The position numbers were made by a program, and so were the translations under genes. 64,000 bases of DNA, taken from Paeniglutamicibacter kerguelensis (GTDB lineage: Bacteria > Actinomycetota > Actinomycetes > Actinomycetales > Micrococcaceae). The notes beneath the pieces are model-generated. The model worked only from the letters and a program-made list of their open reading frames with translations, was not told the origin of the DNA and made no database searches. How positions within the stretch are numbered: the stretch's first letter is position 1; every line of letters begins with the position of its first letter. The stretch spans positions 3,720,001 through 3,784,000 of the forward strand of contig NZ_JAGIOF010000001.1 in NCBI RefSeq assembly GCF_017876535.1, in the 5' to 3' direction. This document shows positions 33,909 through 42,888 of this stretch, in pieces.

Positions 33909-34066
33909 CCCGCCATTTTGACTCAGAAATCCCTTGATGCCAACCGCGCGAGACGTTTTACGGTGGGACGACTTTTCGAGACATATTGCGCCCCGTCACC
34001 CCGGGCCAGTGTATTTATGGATCGGGATCCGTATCAATGTCTCATAAAGCTTCAGATTTATGAGAC
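33900..34066. other. Probable res (resolution) site
   Basis: The motif ATGTCTC(AT) recurs in both orientations at 33,900-33,907, 33,978-33,984 (inverted), 34,038-34,048 and 34,057-34,066 (inverted). The last two form a perfect 10-bp inverted repeat, GTCTCATAAA/TTTATGAGAC. Spaced dyads beside a resolvase gene are the hallmark of res. Confidence 0.55.
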
Positions 34067-34201
34067 GGGCTCGCGGGGCATGACTGAAATGCGAACGCCA
34101 CGGAACGCCACTCCCGGCAACTTCGGCGGTCGGCCCCAGAGGCCGTCGGTGCGGGCCCCGTTGACCGAGCATCATGTCATTGATCAGAAAATTTGGATAT
34201 C

Positions 34202-34217
34202 ATCAGTAGATGCTGAT
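34202..34217. promoter_or_regulatory. Operator-like repeat at the cmtR start
   Basis: ATCAG-TAGATG-CTGAT overlaps the ATG at 34,210. A wider pair, TTGATCAG/CTGATCAA (34,180-34,187 and 34,213-34,220), encloses a TATCAT -10-like box. Overlap with the start codon suggests a leaderless, autorepressed transcript. Confidence 0.5.
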
Positions 34218-34596
34218 CAATCAAAATGTTCCGGCGGACACCTGCGGCCTGGATCCCGCGACCGCCCTGTTCCGTTCCCTCGGCGATCCGGTTCGCCTGA
34301 AAATCGTCAAGCGCATGGCCAGCGGCGAGGTGCGGGTCGGAGACCTCACCCGCGAGCTCGGCCTGCCCCAATCGACGGTGTCCATGCACGTGGCCTGCCT
34401 GCGAGACTGCGGCCTGGTCGAAGGACGCTCCGAAGGCCGCAGCGTCTACTACTCGCTGTCCCGTCCGGAACTGATGGACATGCTCGCCCAGGCCGAGATC
34501 CTGCTCGCCGCCACCGGCAACGCGGTCAGCCTGTGCCCGAACTACGGCCCCGACGGCACCACCGCCCCGATGGTTGAAAAGGAGAACGCCCGATGA
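34210..34596 (+). CDS. cmtR: CmtR-type Cd/Pb-sensing ArsR/SmtB repressor
   Basis: A 128-residue winged-helix repressor (RSLGDPVRLKIVKRMASGE, then LGLPQSTVSMHVACLRDCGL). Cys63 and Cys67 in the recognition helix plus Cys109 in the tail (SLCPNYG) reproduce the three-cysteine Cd(II)/Pb(II) site known for mycobacterial CmtR. In the absence of metal it represses, and metal binding releases DNA. It is the first gene of the Cd/Pb cassette, overlapping the ATPase gene by 4 bp. The operator-like repeats at its start are the likely autoregulatory site. Confidence 0.85.
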   Translation: MLINQNVPADTCGLDPATALFRSLGDPVRLKIVKRMASGEVRVGDLTRELGLPQSTVSMHVACLRDCGLVEGRSEGRSVYYSLSRPELMDMLAQAEILLAATGNAVSLCPNYGPDGTTAPMVEKENAR

Positions 34597-36539
34597 GCGA
34601 CGCCTGCGGCTGCAGCGACGAAAAAACCGAAACCGGTGAAGCCGAGGAGCCGTTGGGCTTCTGGCAGGTGACCGAGGTGCGGGCGGCCGCCGTGGCCGGC
34701 GTGCTGCTGTTGGCGGCATGGATCACCTCGCTGGCCGGAGGCCCCCGGGTCGTGACGCTGCCGCTGGAACTCGGCGCGCTGCTGGTTGCGGCCTGGACGT
34801 TCGTGCCCTCCACGCTCCGGCGCCTGTTCAAGGGCAAAATCGGGGTCGGCACACTGATGACGATCGCCGCAATCGGCGCCGTCGCCCTTGGCCAGTTCGA
34901 GGAAGCGGCCATGCTGGCGTTCCTGTATGCGATTTCCGAAGGTCTGGAAGAATACTCGCTGGCCAAAACCCGGCGCGGCCTGCGGGCACTGCTGGACCTG
35001 GTCCCGGCCGAGGCCAGGGTCCTGCGCAACGGGACCGAGACGGTTGTTTCCCCGACGGACCTTGTCCCCGGGGACCGCATGGTCGTCCGCCCCGGGGAAC
35101 GCCTGGCCACCGACGGACGAATCGTCCTTGGTCGCACCTCGCTGGACACCTCGGCACTCACCGGCGAATCAGTCCCCGTCGAGGCCGGCCCCGGCTCCGA
35201 GGTCTACGCCGGGTCCATCAACGGCACCGGCCCGCTGGAAGTTGAAGTGACCAGCACCGCGGAGAACAACTCGCTGGCCAAGATCGTACACATCGTCGAG
35301 GCCGAGCAATCGCGCAAGGGACCGGGACAGCGACTGGCCGACTCCATCGCCAAGAAACTGGTCCCCGGCATCCTGATCGCCGCCGCCCTGATCATCGCCT
35401 TCGGCTTCATCGTCGGGGAACCCGTGCTCTGGTTTGAACGCGCCCTGGTCGTGCTGGTCGCGGCATCCCCCTGCGCGCTGGCCATCTCCGTGCCCGTCAC
35501 CGTCGTGGCCTCGGTGGGTGCCGCCAGCCGGATCGGGGTGCTCATCAAGGGCGGCGGGGCGCTGGAAACCCTCGGCAAGATCCGCACCATCGCCCTGGAC
35601 AAGACCGGGACCCTGACCCGGAACAAGCCCTCCGTGATCGAGGTCCTCGGCACCCCCACCACCACCCGCGAACAGGTCCTGGCCCTCGCGGCCGGGCTGG
35701 AGGCCCGCAGCGAACACCCGCTCGCCCGCGCGATCCTCGCCTCGACCACCGAACGGGCCTCGGTCACCGACGTGGACACGGTTCCCGGAGCTGGCCTGGA
35801 GGGGCTGCTTGATGGCAGGGTCATCCGGCTCGGACGCCCCGGATGGATCGAGGCCGGTTCCCTGGCCCCGGACATCGAGCGGATGCAACACGCCGGAGCC
35901 ACCGCGGTGCTCATCGAGGACAACGGAGCGGTCATCGGCGCCATCGGCGTCCGCGACGAGCTGCGCCCCGAAGCCCGCGAGGTCATCGCCAGGCTCACGG
36001 CCTCCGGATACACCACGGCCATGCTCACCGGGGACAACCTCATCACCGCAACGGCCCTGGGCAAGGCCGCGGGAATCACCGAGATCCACGCGGACCTGCG
36101 CCCCGAGGACAAGGCGGAAATCATCCGCACACTCAAGTCGCGCCAGCCCACCGCAATGGTCGGTGACGGCGTCAACGACGCCCCGGCGCTGGCCACCGCG
36201 GACACCGGCATCGCCATGGGCGCCATGGGCACCGACGTCGCCATCGAAACCGCGGACATCGCCCTGATGGGCGAGGACCTGCACCACCTGCCCCAGGTCC
36301 TTGACCACGCACGCAACACCCGGCGCATCATGCTCCAGAACGTGGGCCTGTCCCTGGCACTGATCGCGGTGCTGATCCCCTTGGCGCTCTTCGGGGTCCT
36401 GGGACTCGCCGCCGTGGTGCTCATCCACGAACTGGCCGAAATCGTCGTGATCGCCAACGGCGTGCGCGCCGGACGGCTCCGCCGCAAGACAGCGCTGCGG
36501 ACCATCCAGCCGGCATCAGCCCTGGAGCCCGTGGCATGA
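34593..36539 (+). CDS. P1B-type heavy-metal ATPase with SPC motif (Cd/Pb/Zn/Co efflux)
   Basis: A 648-residue pump. The membrane metal site is SPC (AASPCALA, near residue 292) instead of CPC, and the late helix has HELAEIVVIANG (near 612). This combination places it in the P1B-4-like branch (Co2+, and often Cd2+ or Zn2+). Catalytic landmarks are intact: TGESV in the actuator domain, DKTGT (near 336), the HP pair SEHPLA, and GDGVNDAP (near 523). The N-terminus has CGC (residues 5-7) but no full metal-binding domain. Control by a CmtR-type sensor argues for Cd or Pb as the physiological cargo. Overlaps of 4 bp on both sides tie it to cmtR and lspA. Confidence 0.9.
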   Translation: MSDACGCSDEKTETGEAEEPLGFWQVTEVRAAAVAGVLLLAAWITSLAGGPRVVTLPLELGALLVAAWTFVPSTLRRLFKGKIGVGTLMTIAAIGAVALGQFEEAAMLAFLYAISEGLEEYSLAKTRRGLRALLDLVPAEARVLRNGTETVVSPTDLVPGDRMVVRPGERLATDGRIVLGRTSLDTSALTGESVPVEAGPGSEVYAGSINGTGPLEVEVTSTAENNSLAKIVHIVEAEQSRKGPGQRLADSIAKKLVPGILIAAALIIAFGFIVGEPVLWFERALVVLVAASPCALAISVPVTVVASVGAASRIGVLIKGGGALETLGKIRTIALDKTGTLTRNKPSVIEVLGTPTTTREQVLALAAGLEARSEHPLARAILASTTERASVTDVDTVPGAGLEGLLDGRVIRLGRPGWIEAGSLAPDIERMQHAGATAVLIEDNGAVIGAIGVRDELRPEAREVIARLTASGYTTAMLTGDNLITATALGKAAGITEIHADLRPEDKAEIIRTLKSRQPTAMVGDGVNDAPALATADTGIAMGAMGTDVAIETADIALMGEDLHHLPQVLDHARNTRRIMLQNVGLSLALIAVLIPLALFGVLGLAAVVLIHELAEIVVIANGVRAGRLRRKTALRTIQPASALEPVA

Positions 36540-37045
36540 GCGGCCAAACCACGGACCATATCGCGGCGCCGGGGCGACCGGCGCGCACTGCCCGTACCGT
36601 CATGATCCTGTGTGCCGCCGGGCTGGTCGCTATCGATCTGGCCGTCAAGGCGTTGGCCGAGGCGCTGCTTTCCACCGGTGAGACGATCGACCTGGGGCTG
36701 ATGAATCTCCGGCTGCTCTACAACCCCGGCGTCGCATTCAGCTTTGGCGCGAACCTTCCCGGCTGGGTCGTCATCGCCGTCACCGGGCTGATCATCACGG
36801 CCATGGCCTGGTACTCGCTCACCACGGCCCCCGCCATGGGCCGGCTTTCCCGCACCGGCGCGACGCTGTTGCTCGGCGGGGCCGTCGGCAACTTCATTGA
36901 CCGGCTCGACGGGCGCGGCGTCGTGGACTACCTGCACAGCGGCTGGTTCGCGACCTTCAACCTCGCCGATGTCTTCGTCACCACCGGAGTGGTGCTCTAC
37001 GCCCTGGGCACACTTCGTTCTGCACCGCCACAACACGGCAAATGA
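36536..37045 (+). CDS. lspA: Lipoprotein signal peptidase (LspA) in a metal operon
   Basis: A 169-residue membrane aspartyl protease with four helices. The catalytic pair is in GNFIDRLDG and FNLADVFV, with the conserved NPGVAFSFG loop (residues about 61-69). It cleaves lipoprotein signal peptides. A second, metal-associated LspA is known from the pbr lead-resistance operon, where PbrC plays this part, so its presence behind a CmtR/ATPase pair fits a Cd/Pb cassette. It overlaps the ATPase gene by 4 bp and is followed by a strong hairpin. Confidence 0.9.
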   Translation: MSGQTTDHIAAPGRPARTARTVMILCAAGLVAIDLAVKALAEALLSTGETIDLGLMNLRLLYNPGVAFSFGANLPGWVVIAVTGLIITAMAWYSLTTAPAMGRLSRTGATLLLGGAVGNFIDRLDGRGVVDYLHSGWFATFNLADVFVTTGVVLYALGTLRSAPPQHGK

Positions 37046-37086
37046 CCACCGGGTCCCGGGACACACCCGGGCAACTTACCTGACAC

Positions 37087-37118
37087 GATCCGTTGGCCCC
37101 GACCCGGGCCAACGGATC
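37087..37118 (+). terminator. 13-bp hairpin between lspA and the DsbA-like gene
   Basis: GATCCGTTGGCCC (37,087-37,099) pairs perfectly with GGGCCAACGGATC (37,106-37,118). It may end the cmtR-ATPase-lspA transcript or lower expression of the thiol pair downstream. Confidence 0.65.
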
Positions 37119-37175
37119 ACAACCATGCTGCTCGGCCCGCACCGCGGCCATCCAGCCCAATGAACGGAACACCCC

Positions 37176-37877
37176 GTGAACACCAATCCCCCGGCAACCG
37201 ACCGCGCCCCGAAGAAGGCCAAGATCATCGTCTGGGCCCTGCTGGCCGCCGTCGTCGTGGCGGCAATCGTCGGCTATGTCGTTGCGCAGAACAACGCCAG
37301 GACCGCGGCCCACGAGGCCTCGGAAGCCTCCGCTTCCGTCACGGAGGCCCCGGTCGTTCGGGACAACAGCCGGGTGCTCTCCCAGGCGCCGAAGGAAAAG
37401 GCGGTCCTGGTGGAGTTCCTGGACTTCGAGTGCGAGTCCTGCGGCGCGTTCTACCCGATCATCGAGGAGCTGCGCGGCGAATATTCGGAAAACGTCACCT
37501 TCGTCCAGCGGTACTTCCCGCTGCCCGGGCACCTGAATTCCATGAATGCCGCCGTGGCGGTGGAGTCCGCGGCCGAACAGGGCGCCTACGAACCGATGTA
37601 CAAGAAGATGTTCGAGACCCAGGCCCAGTGGGGCGAATCAGCGGACAACAAGAGTGCCGTCTTCCGCACCTACGCCGAAGACCTCGGCCTGGACATGGCC
37701 GCGTACGACCACGCCGTGGGCGACCCCTCCACCCAAGACCGCGTCAAGCTCGACATCGCAGACGGCAAGGCCCTGGGCGTCAGCGGAACCCCGACGTTCT
37801 TCCTCGAGGGAAAGATGCTCACGGTCCAGAGCCTGGAACAGTTCGTCGCCGCCATCGCAGAAGCCGCCGCAAACTAG
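37176..37877 (+). CDS. DsbA-like thiol-disulfide oxidoreductase, membrane anchored
   Basis: A 233-residue protein with an N-terminal membrane anchor (IIVWALLAAVVVAAIVGYVV, residues about 13-32) and an extracytoplasmic DsbA-type thioredoxin fold. The active site CESC is near residue 86 (DFECESCGAFYP), and the cis-proline segment GVSGTPTFFLEG is near 197. It would put disulfides into exported proteins. The VKOR gene 29 bp downstream is its natural electron acceptor. Protection or repair of exported thiol proteins under Cd or Cu stress is a reasonable inference from the neighbours. Confidence 0.87.
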   Translation: MNTNPPATDRAPKKAKIIVWALLAAVVVAAIVGYVVAQNNARTAAHEASEASASVTEAPVVRDNSRVLSQAPKEKAVLVEFLDFECESCGAFYPIIEELRGEYSENVTFVQRYFPLPGHLNSMNAAVAVESAAEQGAYEPMYKKMFETQAQWGESADNKSAVFRTYAEDLGLDMAAYDHAVGDPSTQDRVKLDIADGKALGVSGTPTFFLEGKMLTVQSLEQFVAAIAEAAAN

Positions 37878-37906
37878 CCCGCCGTCCCGAACCTGGAGAA
37901 TACGCC

Positions 37907-38548
37907 ATGACCACACCGGCCACCGACGATCCCGCAGCCGTTCCCCGGCACCCAAGCCCCGGCAGCCCACGCTTTGCCCGCCCGCGCACGTTCGGCTTCC
38001 TGCTATTGGCAACCGGGGCCGTGGGCTGGGTCGCCTCGGCCATCCTCGTCCTGGAGCGCCTGGCCCTGTTCAAGGATTCGGGCCACGTTACCAGCTGCGA
38101 CGTGAACCCGTGGGTCTCCTGCGGGCGGGTCATGGGCACCTGGCAGTCGGAATTGTTCGGCTTACCCAACCCGCTGATCGGCATCGTCGCGTTCGCCGTG
38201 GTCCTGGCCACCGCCATGGTGGTCCTCTCCGGGGCCGCCCCGGGGCGCTGGTACTGGGCCGGGCTGCAGGCCGGGGTGACCCTGGGGACGGTGTTCGTCA
38301 TCTGGCTCTGGAGCCAGGCCCTCTTTGAGATCTACATCCTGTGCCTGTACTGCATGGTGGTGTGGGCGGCGATGATCCCCCTGTTCCTCCTGCTCACGGT
38401 CCGCAACCTCGTCCACGGCGTCATACCCGCACCGCGGGCCGTGGTCCGGTTCGTTGCCGGCTGGGCCGGCACGCTCGTGGCCATCGCCTATGTCGCGGTC
38501 GCCGGATCCGTGTTCCTTCGATTCTTCCCGGCCTTCACCGGCGGATAG
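37907..38548 (+). CDS. Vitamin K epoxide reductase (VKOR)-family membrane protein
   Basis: A 213-residue, five-helix membrane protein. Cysteines 64 and 72 (SCDVNPWVSCG) and the CLYC pair at 146-149 have the VKOR spacing. The first pair shuttles electrons from the thiol partner and the second faces quinone. Bacterial VKORs re-oxidise DsbA-like proteins in organisms lacking DsbB. The ATG at 37,907 follows TGGAG at a spacing of 9. It forms a two-gene unit with the DsbA-like protein and closes the first cassette of the transposon. Confidence 0.88.
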   Translation: MTTPATDDPAAVPRHPSPGSPRFARPRTFGFLLLATGAVGWVASAILVLERLALFKDSGHVTSCDVNPWVSCGRVMGTWQSELFGLPNPLIGIVAFAVVLATAMVVLSGAAPGRWYWAGLQAGVTLGTVFVIWLWSQALFEIYILCLYCMVVWAAMIPLFLLLTVRNLVHGVIPAPRAVVRFVAGWAGTLVAIAYVAVAGSVFLRFFPAFTGG

Positions 38549-38850
38549 CCACCGGTCCCGAGGTACTCCCCGGGAGCGATGCGGCGAGCATCGTACCCCG
38601 CGGGTTCATCTTGCCGCGGTCGAAGGAACCTTTCATCAACAGCCGCCAGGCACCGCTGGAATCAGGGCATTTGGCGTTGAGATCCGCGGTCCCGATTGCC
38701 GTTCCCTACCCGGGACAGCGGCCCAAATGTCACAGGGATCCCGCGTTTACTGCGCTCCAGCGAGTTCTGGAGCTTGGAACTGCGACATTTATCGCTGCAA
38801 ATAATGCGACATTTAGCGGGTTCTGGCACGAATTTCGTGAATGGTGCCGG
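38549..38850. other. Junction spacer between the VKOR gene and the tnpA 3' end
   Basis: There is no gene. A palindrome, CTCCAG/CTGGAG (38,755-38,760 and 38,767-38,772), and the direct repeats listed separately lie here, which suggests an old recombination or resolution site. Confidence 0.5.
38781..38818. repeat. Direct repeat TGCGACATTTA(T/G)CG
   Basis: Copies at 38,781-38,794 and 38,805-38,818 differ by one base and are spaced 24 bp apart, beside the end of tnpA. The spacing suits paired recombinase subsites. Confidence 0.5.
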
Positions 38851-41800
38851 TCAGAGCTCGATCTGCCCGGCTGCGGGGTCTTGCAGCGGTCTCAGCCCGT
38901 CGGGTGCGGGTGCGGTGAAGGCATAGCGGCCGAGCATGTTGATGTGCTGATCGGCCAACGGAGACAGGCGGGCAACGTCAACCTCGGAGATTTCCTGCCC
39001 GGCCTTGTGTAGCGCCGTGACGGCGGCGTCGGTGTAGCGGGTGTTCCATAGCACGACGGCGTTGAGCACGAGTCCGAGCGCGCCAAGTTGGTCTTCCTGG
39101 CCCTCGCGGTAGCGCTGGTAGATCTGCCCGCGCCGGCCGTGGAAGATCGCCCTGGCGAGGCGGTGCCGTGACTCCTGCACGGTGAGCTGGGTGTTGATCG
39201 AACGCCGGTAGGTCTCATCCGTCGGGTCGACCACGGCCAGCAGATGCAGGGTCTTGGCGATGCGCCCATACTCCGCGATCGCCGCCCCGAGCGGGTTCGG
39301 TGCCCCGTTGTCGCGGGTGAGCATGCGCAGCACGTCGTAGGCGCGTACCGTCCCAGTGACCAGCGAGGCGGCCACGCGGGCCATGTCGTCCCAGTGGTCG
39401 GTGATCTTCTCCAGACGGATCTTGTGCCGGGCGACGTCGTTCAGCGCCCCGTAGTCGCCCGGTGCCTGGCCCGGGAGCGTGGCGCGCCACAGCCGCTGGT
39501 CCGCGAGGTCGGCGATGCGTGGTGAGAACCGGTATCCGAGCAGGGTGAAGATCCCGAAGACCATGTCGGAGTAGGAGGCGGTGTCCGAAGCGACCATCTC
39601 GGGCTTCGGGCCGCCGTCGAGGTTGAGCATGGTGTCCAGCACGTACAGCGAGTCGCGCACCGTGCCGGGCACGACGACTCCGCCGATCCCGGCGACCTGG
39701 TCGTTGACCGCGTTGAACCAGGTCAGCCCGCGCCCGCGACCAAAGTACTTCGGGTTCGGAGCGGCGTTGATCGTGCGGACCGGCACCACGAACCGCAGCC
39801 CGTCGACCGAGGCCAGCAGCCCGCCGCCCCACGATGCGGCGATCGGCACGTCGGACTGCGCATCGATCAGGAGGGCGTTCGCGGCCGCGTGGGTCTCGGA
39901 GCGAACGTAGTTCGCGTCCACATGCCCCAACCGGTCCCGGGTCAGCGCCGGGTGTCCCTCGGCGAGAACCGGTGTCAGGCCGACGTTGCAGGCCTCGGCG
40001 ATCAGGACCGCCGCGACCGAGACCGGCAAGTCACTCATTCGCGGGCCGGCGCCGGAGACGTGGGTGTAGGCGTGAAGGAACCCGGTCCAGGCGTGCACCT
40101 CGAGCAGGATCTCGGGCAAGTCCACCCGCGGCAGCATTCCGGCGACCCGTGCCCGCAACACCGTCAGGGACTCAGGTACATCGAGGGCATCCAGCGGCGC
40201 GGCCGACAGCTTGACCTTGCCACCCTCGGTCTCGGTCAGCCGCACGCTCGAGTCCGGGCCGGCCCCAACGATCGCGTCAGCAAGGCCTCGCCAGGCGACG
40301 TCCAGCAGTTCGACCTTGCCAGCCAGATGCTCGCTCACCGGGACATCCAGACTCAGTGACCGCAGCGCCGGCCCGCGAGCCGCGTCCCAAGCAGGACCAT
40401 CGAGCAATTGGGCGCGCGGGTCGGCCCAGCGCGTCGAGACCGTGGCGAACACGTCCCGACGGCGCAGGTGCAAGCGGAGCTGTTCCAGCACGCACACGAC
40501 CCAGGCGTCCCGGTCCACCTCGACCTCGTCGACGCGGCCGAACACCGCGGAGTGCCAGGCCGGCGGAATAAGCGCTTCGTCGATCTCCTCACGCCGCACC
40601 TTGCGCCGGCCCCGCAAAGCGTCCAGGCCGGCAAGCGCCTCGAGCAGGGGCTGGCCGGCGACGGTCGCACCCCACGGGATCGTAGTGGCCAACAGCCGCA
40701 GGAACGGTGCCACGGTCCGGAAGCGACGCGCCATCTGCTCGCGCATGGCGCCTTCGGTGCCGGAGCCCTCCGGCACAAGCTGGCCGACCGTCACCACGGC
40801 CTCGGCGATCTGGTCCCGCGCGGCGATCTGTTCCAATGCCGTCCAGGCTGCGGCGACGTCGACATGGTCACCGGAATCCTCAAGCACGCGAAGCAGCCGG
40901 GCTCCGACACGGGCCAGGACGCGCGAGGCCTTCGCCAGCTCGGGCAACTTCGCCAGCTGCTCCGCGGCCGCCGCACGCCGCGACGGGCCGAGCACCCTCG
41001 TGGTCATCAGCAGATCAAACAGGTCCAGCGCATCATCGACTGCGTTAGCCTCCAACGCCGTGACCGTCGCCACGAGCGTCGCTGTGCGTCGTGGTTCGGC
41101 CAAACGCCGCAACGACTGCGCCTTGGCCACGATCCCGTACCGGGCCAAGGCACGCACCCGCGCCGGTGGCACCGCCGACAGGTCAACCACCCCGGCCCCG
41201 AGCGCCCGCACCGCAGCGACCCTCCCCAGCGCTTTGTCCAGCTCCGGGCCCGAGACCCTCGTCGGACCCGCCCGCAACGCCTCCAGACGGCTCGCGCGGT
41301 CACCCTGGTCAGTCACGAGCAGCCCGCGCAACACCACCGGCAACCGCGGATCGACAGCGCTGGCCGCCGTCGCGACGACGCCGTACACCCCGGACTGCGC
41401 CGCCTCGCGCGCAGACTGCACCACCCGCACGAGCGTCGTCACCCCGGGAAGAAGCACACGCTCCCGACGAAGCCACGCCGTCGCAAGCTCGAAAAGAACA
41501 GTCGGACCCTCCCCGTGCGTCCACGCCCTCGAGTAGACGTACGCCGACAGGTCTTCCAGGACAGGCCCGACCAGGTCACGGTAGCCGTAAACAGCGCGGA
41601 TCTCGCGGGCGTGCTCGTGAACCGTCGGTCGCCGCTGCATGTATTTCTTCACGATCGAGGGGTCCGCGATGCCGAGTCGGGCCGAAAGGTAATCGACAAC
41701 ACCCCACGGAACATCAAGCGGATCCGCAAGCAACACACCCAGGAATCGGAGCGTCCCAAGCTGCACGGCAAAGCCGAGCCGGTTGTGGTCTCCACGCCGC

Positions 41801-41925
41801 TTCGCGATCAACTCCAGATCGGCGTCGTCAAGATAGAAAAACCGCTCCAGATCAGCCCGCGACGGTTCACCCAGGAAGCGCCCGAACCCGCCCGCCTGCT
41901 CCTCGCTCAGAAACTCCACCGACAC
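38851..41925 (-). CDS. tnpA: Tn3-family transposase TnpA, full length
   Basis: A 1024-residue transposase, the usual Tn3-family size. The N-terminal DUF4158 region ([33 protein letters not shown]) binds the 38-bp ends. The C-terminal DDE core shows LASVDGLRFVVP (first Asp, near residue 708), VASDTASYSDMVFG (second Asp, near 779), and the family's closing segment LVLNAVVLWNTRYTDAAV. It moves the element by replicative cointegrate formation, which the serine recombinases then resolve. It starts 43 bp inside the imperfect end IR-B. No frameshift or stop was found, so it could act on the perfect outer ends. Confidence 0.93.
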   Translation of the reverse strand: MSVEFLSEEQAGGFGRFLGEPSRADLERFFYLDDADLELIAKRRGDHNRLGFAVQLGTLRFLGVLLADPLDVPWGVVDYLSARLGIADPSIVKKYMQRRPTVHEHAREIRAVYGYRDLVGPVLEDLSAYVYSRAWTHGEGPTVLFELATAWLRRERVLLPGVTTLVRVVQSAREAAQSGVYGVVATAASAVDPRLPVVLRGLLVTDQGDRASRLEALRAGPTRVSGPELDKALGRVAAVRALGAGVVDLSAVPPARVRALARYGIVAKAQSLRRLAEPRRTATLVATVTALEANAVDDALDLFDLLMTTRVLGPSRRAAAAEQLAKLPELAKASRVLARVGARLLRVLEDSGDHVDVAAAWTALEQIAARDQIAEAVVTVGQLVPEGSGTEGAMREQMARRFRTVAPFLRLLATTIPWGATVAGQPLLEALAGLDALRGRRKVRREEIDEALIPPAWHSAVFGRVDEVEVDRDAWVVCVLEQLRLHLRRRDVFATVSTRWADPRAQLLDGPAWDAARGPALRSLSLDVPVSEHLAGKVELLDVAWRGLADAIVGAGPDSSVRLTETEGGKVKLSAAPLDALDVPESLTVLRARVAGMLPRVDLPEILLEVHAWTGFLHAYTHVSGAGPRMSDLPVSVAAVLIAEACNVGLTPVLAEGHPALTRDRLGHVDANYVRSETHAAANALLIDAQSDVPIAASWGGGLLASVDGLRFVVPVRTINAAPNPKYFGRGRGLTWFNAVNDQVAGIGGVVVPGTVRDSLYVLDTMLNLDGGPKPEMVASDTASYSDMVFGIFTLLGYRFSPRIADLADQRLWRATLPGQAPGDYGALNDVARHKIRLEKITDHWDDMARVAASLVTGTVRAYDVLRMLTRDNGAPNPLGAAIAEYGRIAKTLHLLAVVDPTDETYRRSINTQLTVQESRHRLARAIFHGRRGQIYQRYREGQEDQLGALGLVLNAVVLWNTRYTDAAVTALHKAGQEISEVDVARLSPLADQHINMLGRYAFTAPAPDGLRPLQDPAAGQIEL

Positions 41926-41967
41926 ACACCAAGGCTACCGAACAGCACCAAGACCAGCTCAACGAGG

Positions 41968-42007
41968 CTTAGCGTTCAATTTCCCGCCGTTACCAGTACA
42001 AGACCCC
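41968..42007 (-). repeat. Internal, imperfect Tn3-family end (IR-B)
   Basis: It matches the outer ends from CTTAGCG through CGCCGTTAC, then differs (CAGTACAA instead of TACCAA) before GACCCC, making it 40 bp instead of 38. The flank TAATA does not match GGATC, so it is not the active right end. Confidence 0.75.
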
Positions 42008-42375
42008 TAATACGTACATGACGGCTTGAACCAGTGCTCGACGCTTTCTCCGATGAATCGTTGAACACGTGATTCCGGCTGTGCGGAGGGCAGCGAGAAT
42101 GACCTGCAAGGGTGGTTCTAACACCGCTGGGGGTATACGGTGAATTGCAGAAGTTCCCAGGGCTCAGAGTGCCTGGACCACGTGATCAATCTGTGCTCAA
42201 GCGGTATTCCGGCGGGTACGCTGCCAGCGCACGGACGCAGGTATGCCGGAGGAAATGCGCGAGCAGGGCAGCGCCGTCGCCCAGAAAGCGGTGAGGATGA
42301 AACGAGGGACCTGGATAGATTCTTTCAGTCATTTGCCTACGGGCAACCGGTGAGAATCCAAGCCTAAGGAGAACC
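42008..42375. other. Spacer between IR-B and the copper cassette
   Basis: No supported gene. The open frames lack start sites and family patterns. AAGGAG at 42,366-42,371 is a ribosome site left in front of the broken DUF302 gene. Confidence 0.5.
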
Positions 42376-42650
42376 GCGAAGTCCTACACCCGTACCGTCA
42401 CCGTCCCAGTGGGATGGGATGAAGCCGTCCGGCGGACACGCGGGGCCCTTGCTTCCCGGGGGTTCTGGATTCAGTCCGAAATTGACGTCCGGGCTACGTT
42501 TACAGTCAAGCTCGGTACCGAAGCCGCCAACGCCATTGGGGACTATGTGATCTTAGATGCGTGACAACCCGGCGCTGCCGGACATTCCCAACGAGGCAGA
42601 CGCGCGGCTCCGCTCGGCTCTGGCCTCCACCGCCGAGGGTGTGCCGCAAT
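42376..42650 (+). pseudogene. Broken DUF302-domain gene
   Basis: SYTRTVTVPVGWDEAVRRTR ... SEIDVRATFTVKLGTE ... DYVILDA is the DUF302 core, a small fold often found in copper loci. No start codon follows the intact AAGGAG at 42,366, and the frame ends at TGA 42,562. In the next frame the expected continuation resumes (NPALPDIPNEADARL, ending at 42,650), so there is a start loss plus a small frameshift. Confidence 0.65.
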
Positions 42651-42888
42651 AGCCGGCCGGCATCAGTGGCGCCGAGATCGGGGCAACATACAGCCCTCGT
42701 CGTCACCGGGCAACCAGCGGCGGGCGGCAAATCGCTGAATCTACCGTTTCGGTTTTCCGCACGGCGGCACATTGAAAGCGAATCCGGTTGAAGCGGCTCT
42801 TGGCCGGGTGCAGCCGGGAACCGTTGCGCAAATGGTGCGGTGGGCTGTAGACGGGCGGCGACAGGTATGGCAAGAAGGGAGAAGGAAA

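Noticed and set aside
35204..37066. Very long minus-strand frames opposite the heavy-metal ATPase
   Set aside because: GC-rich mirror frames; no start site and low-complexity Ser/Arg/Ala products. The plus-strand ATPase and lspA motifs are decisive.
32314..42007. Treating 32,314-42,007 alone as the complete transposon
   Set aside because: IR-B is imperfect (40 bp) and its flank TAATA does not match GGATC; the outer pair with the matching duplication is the real boundary.
40211..42021. Plus-strand frames opposite tnpA (over 400 residues)
   Set aside because: Mirror frames of the transposase, rich in Arg, Pro and Ser; the minus strand encodes a full TnpA.
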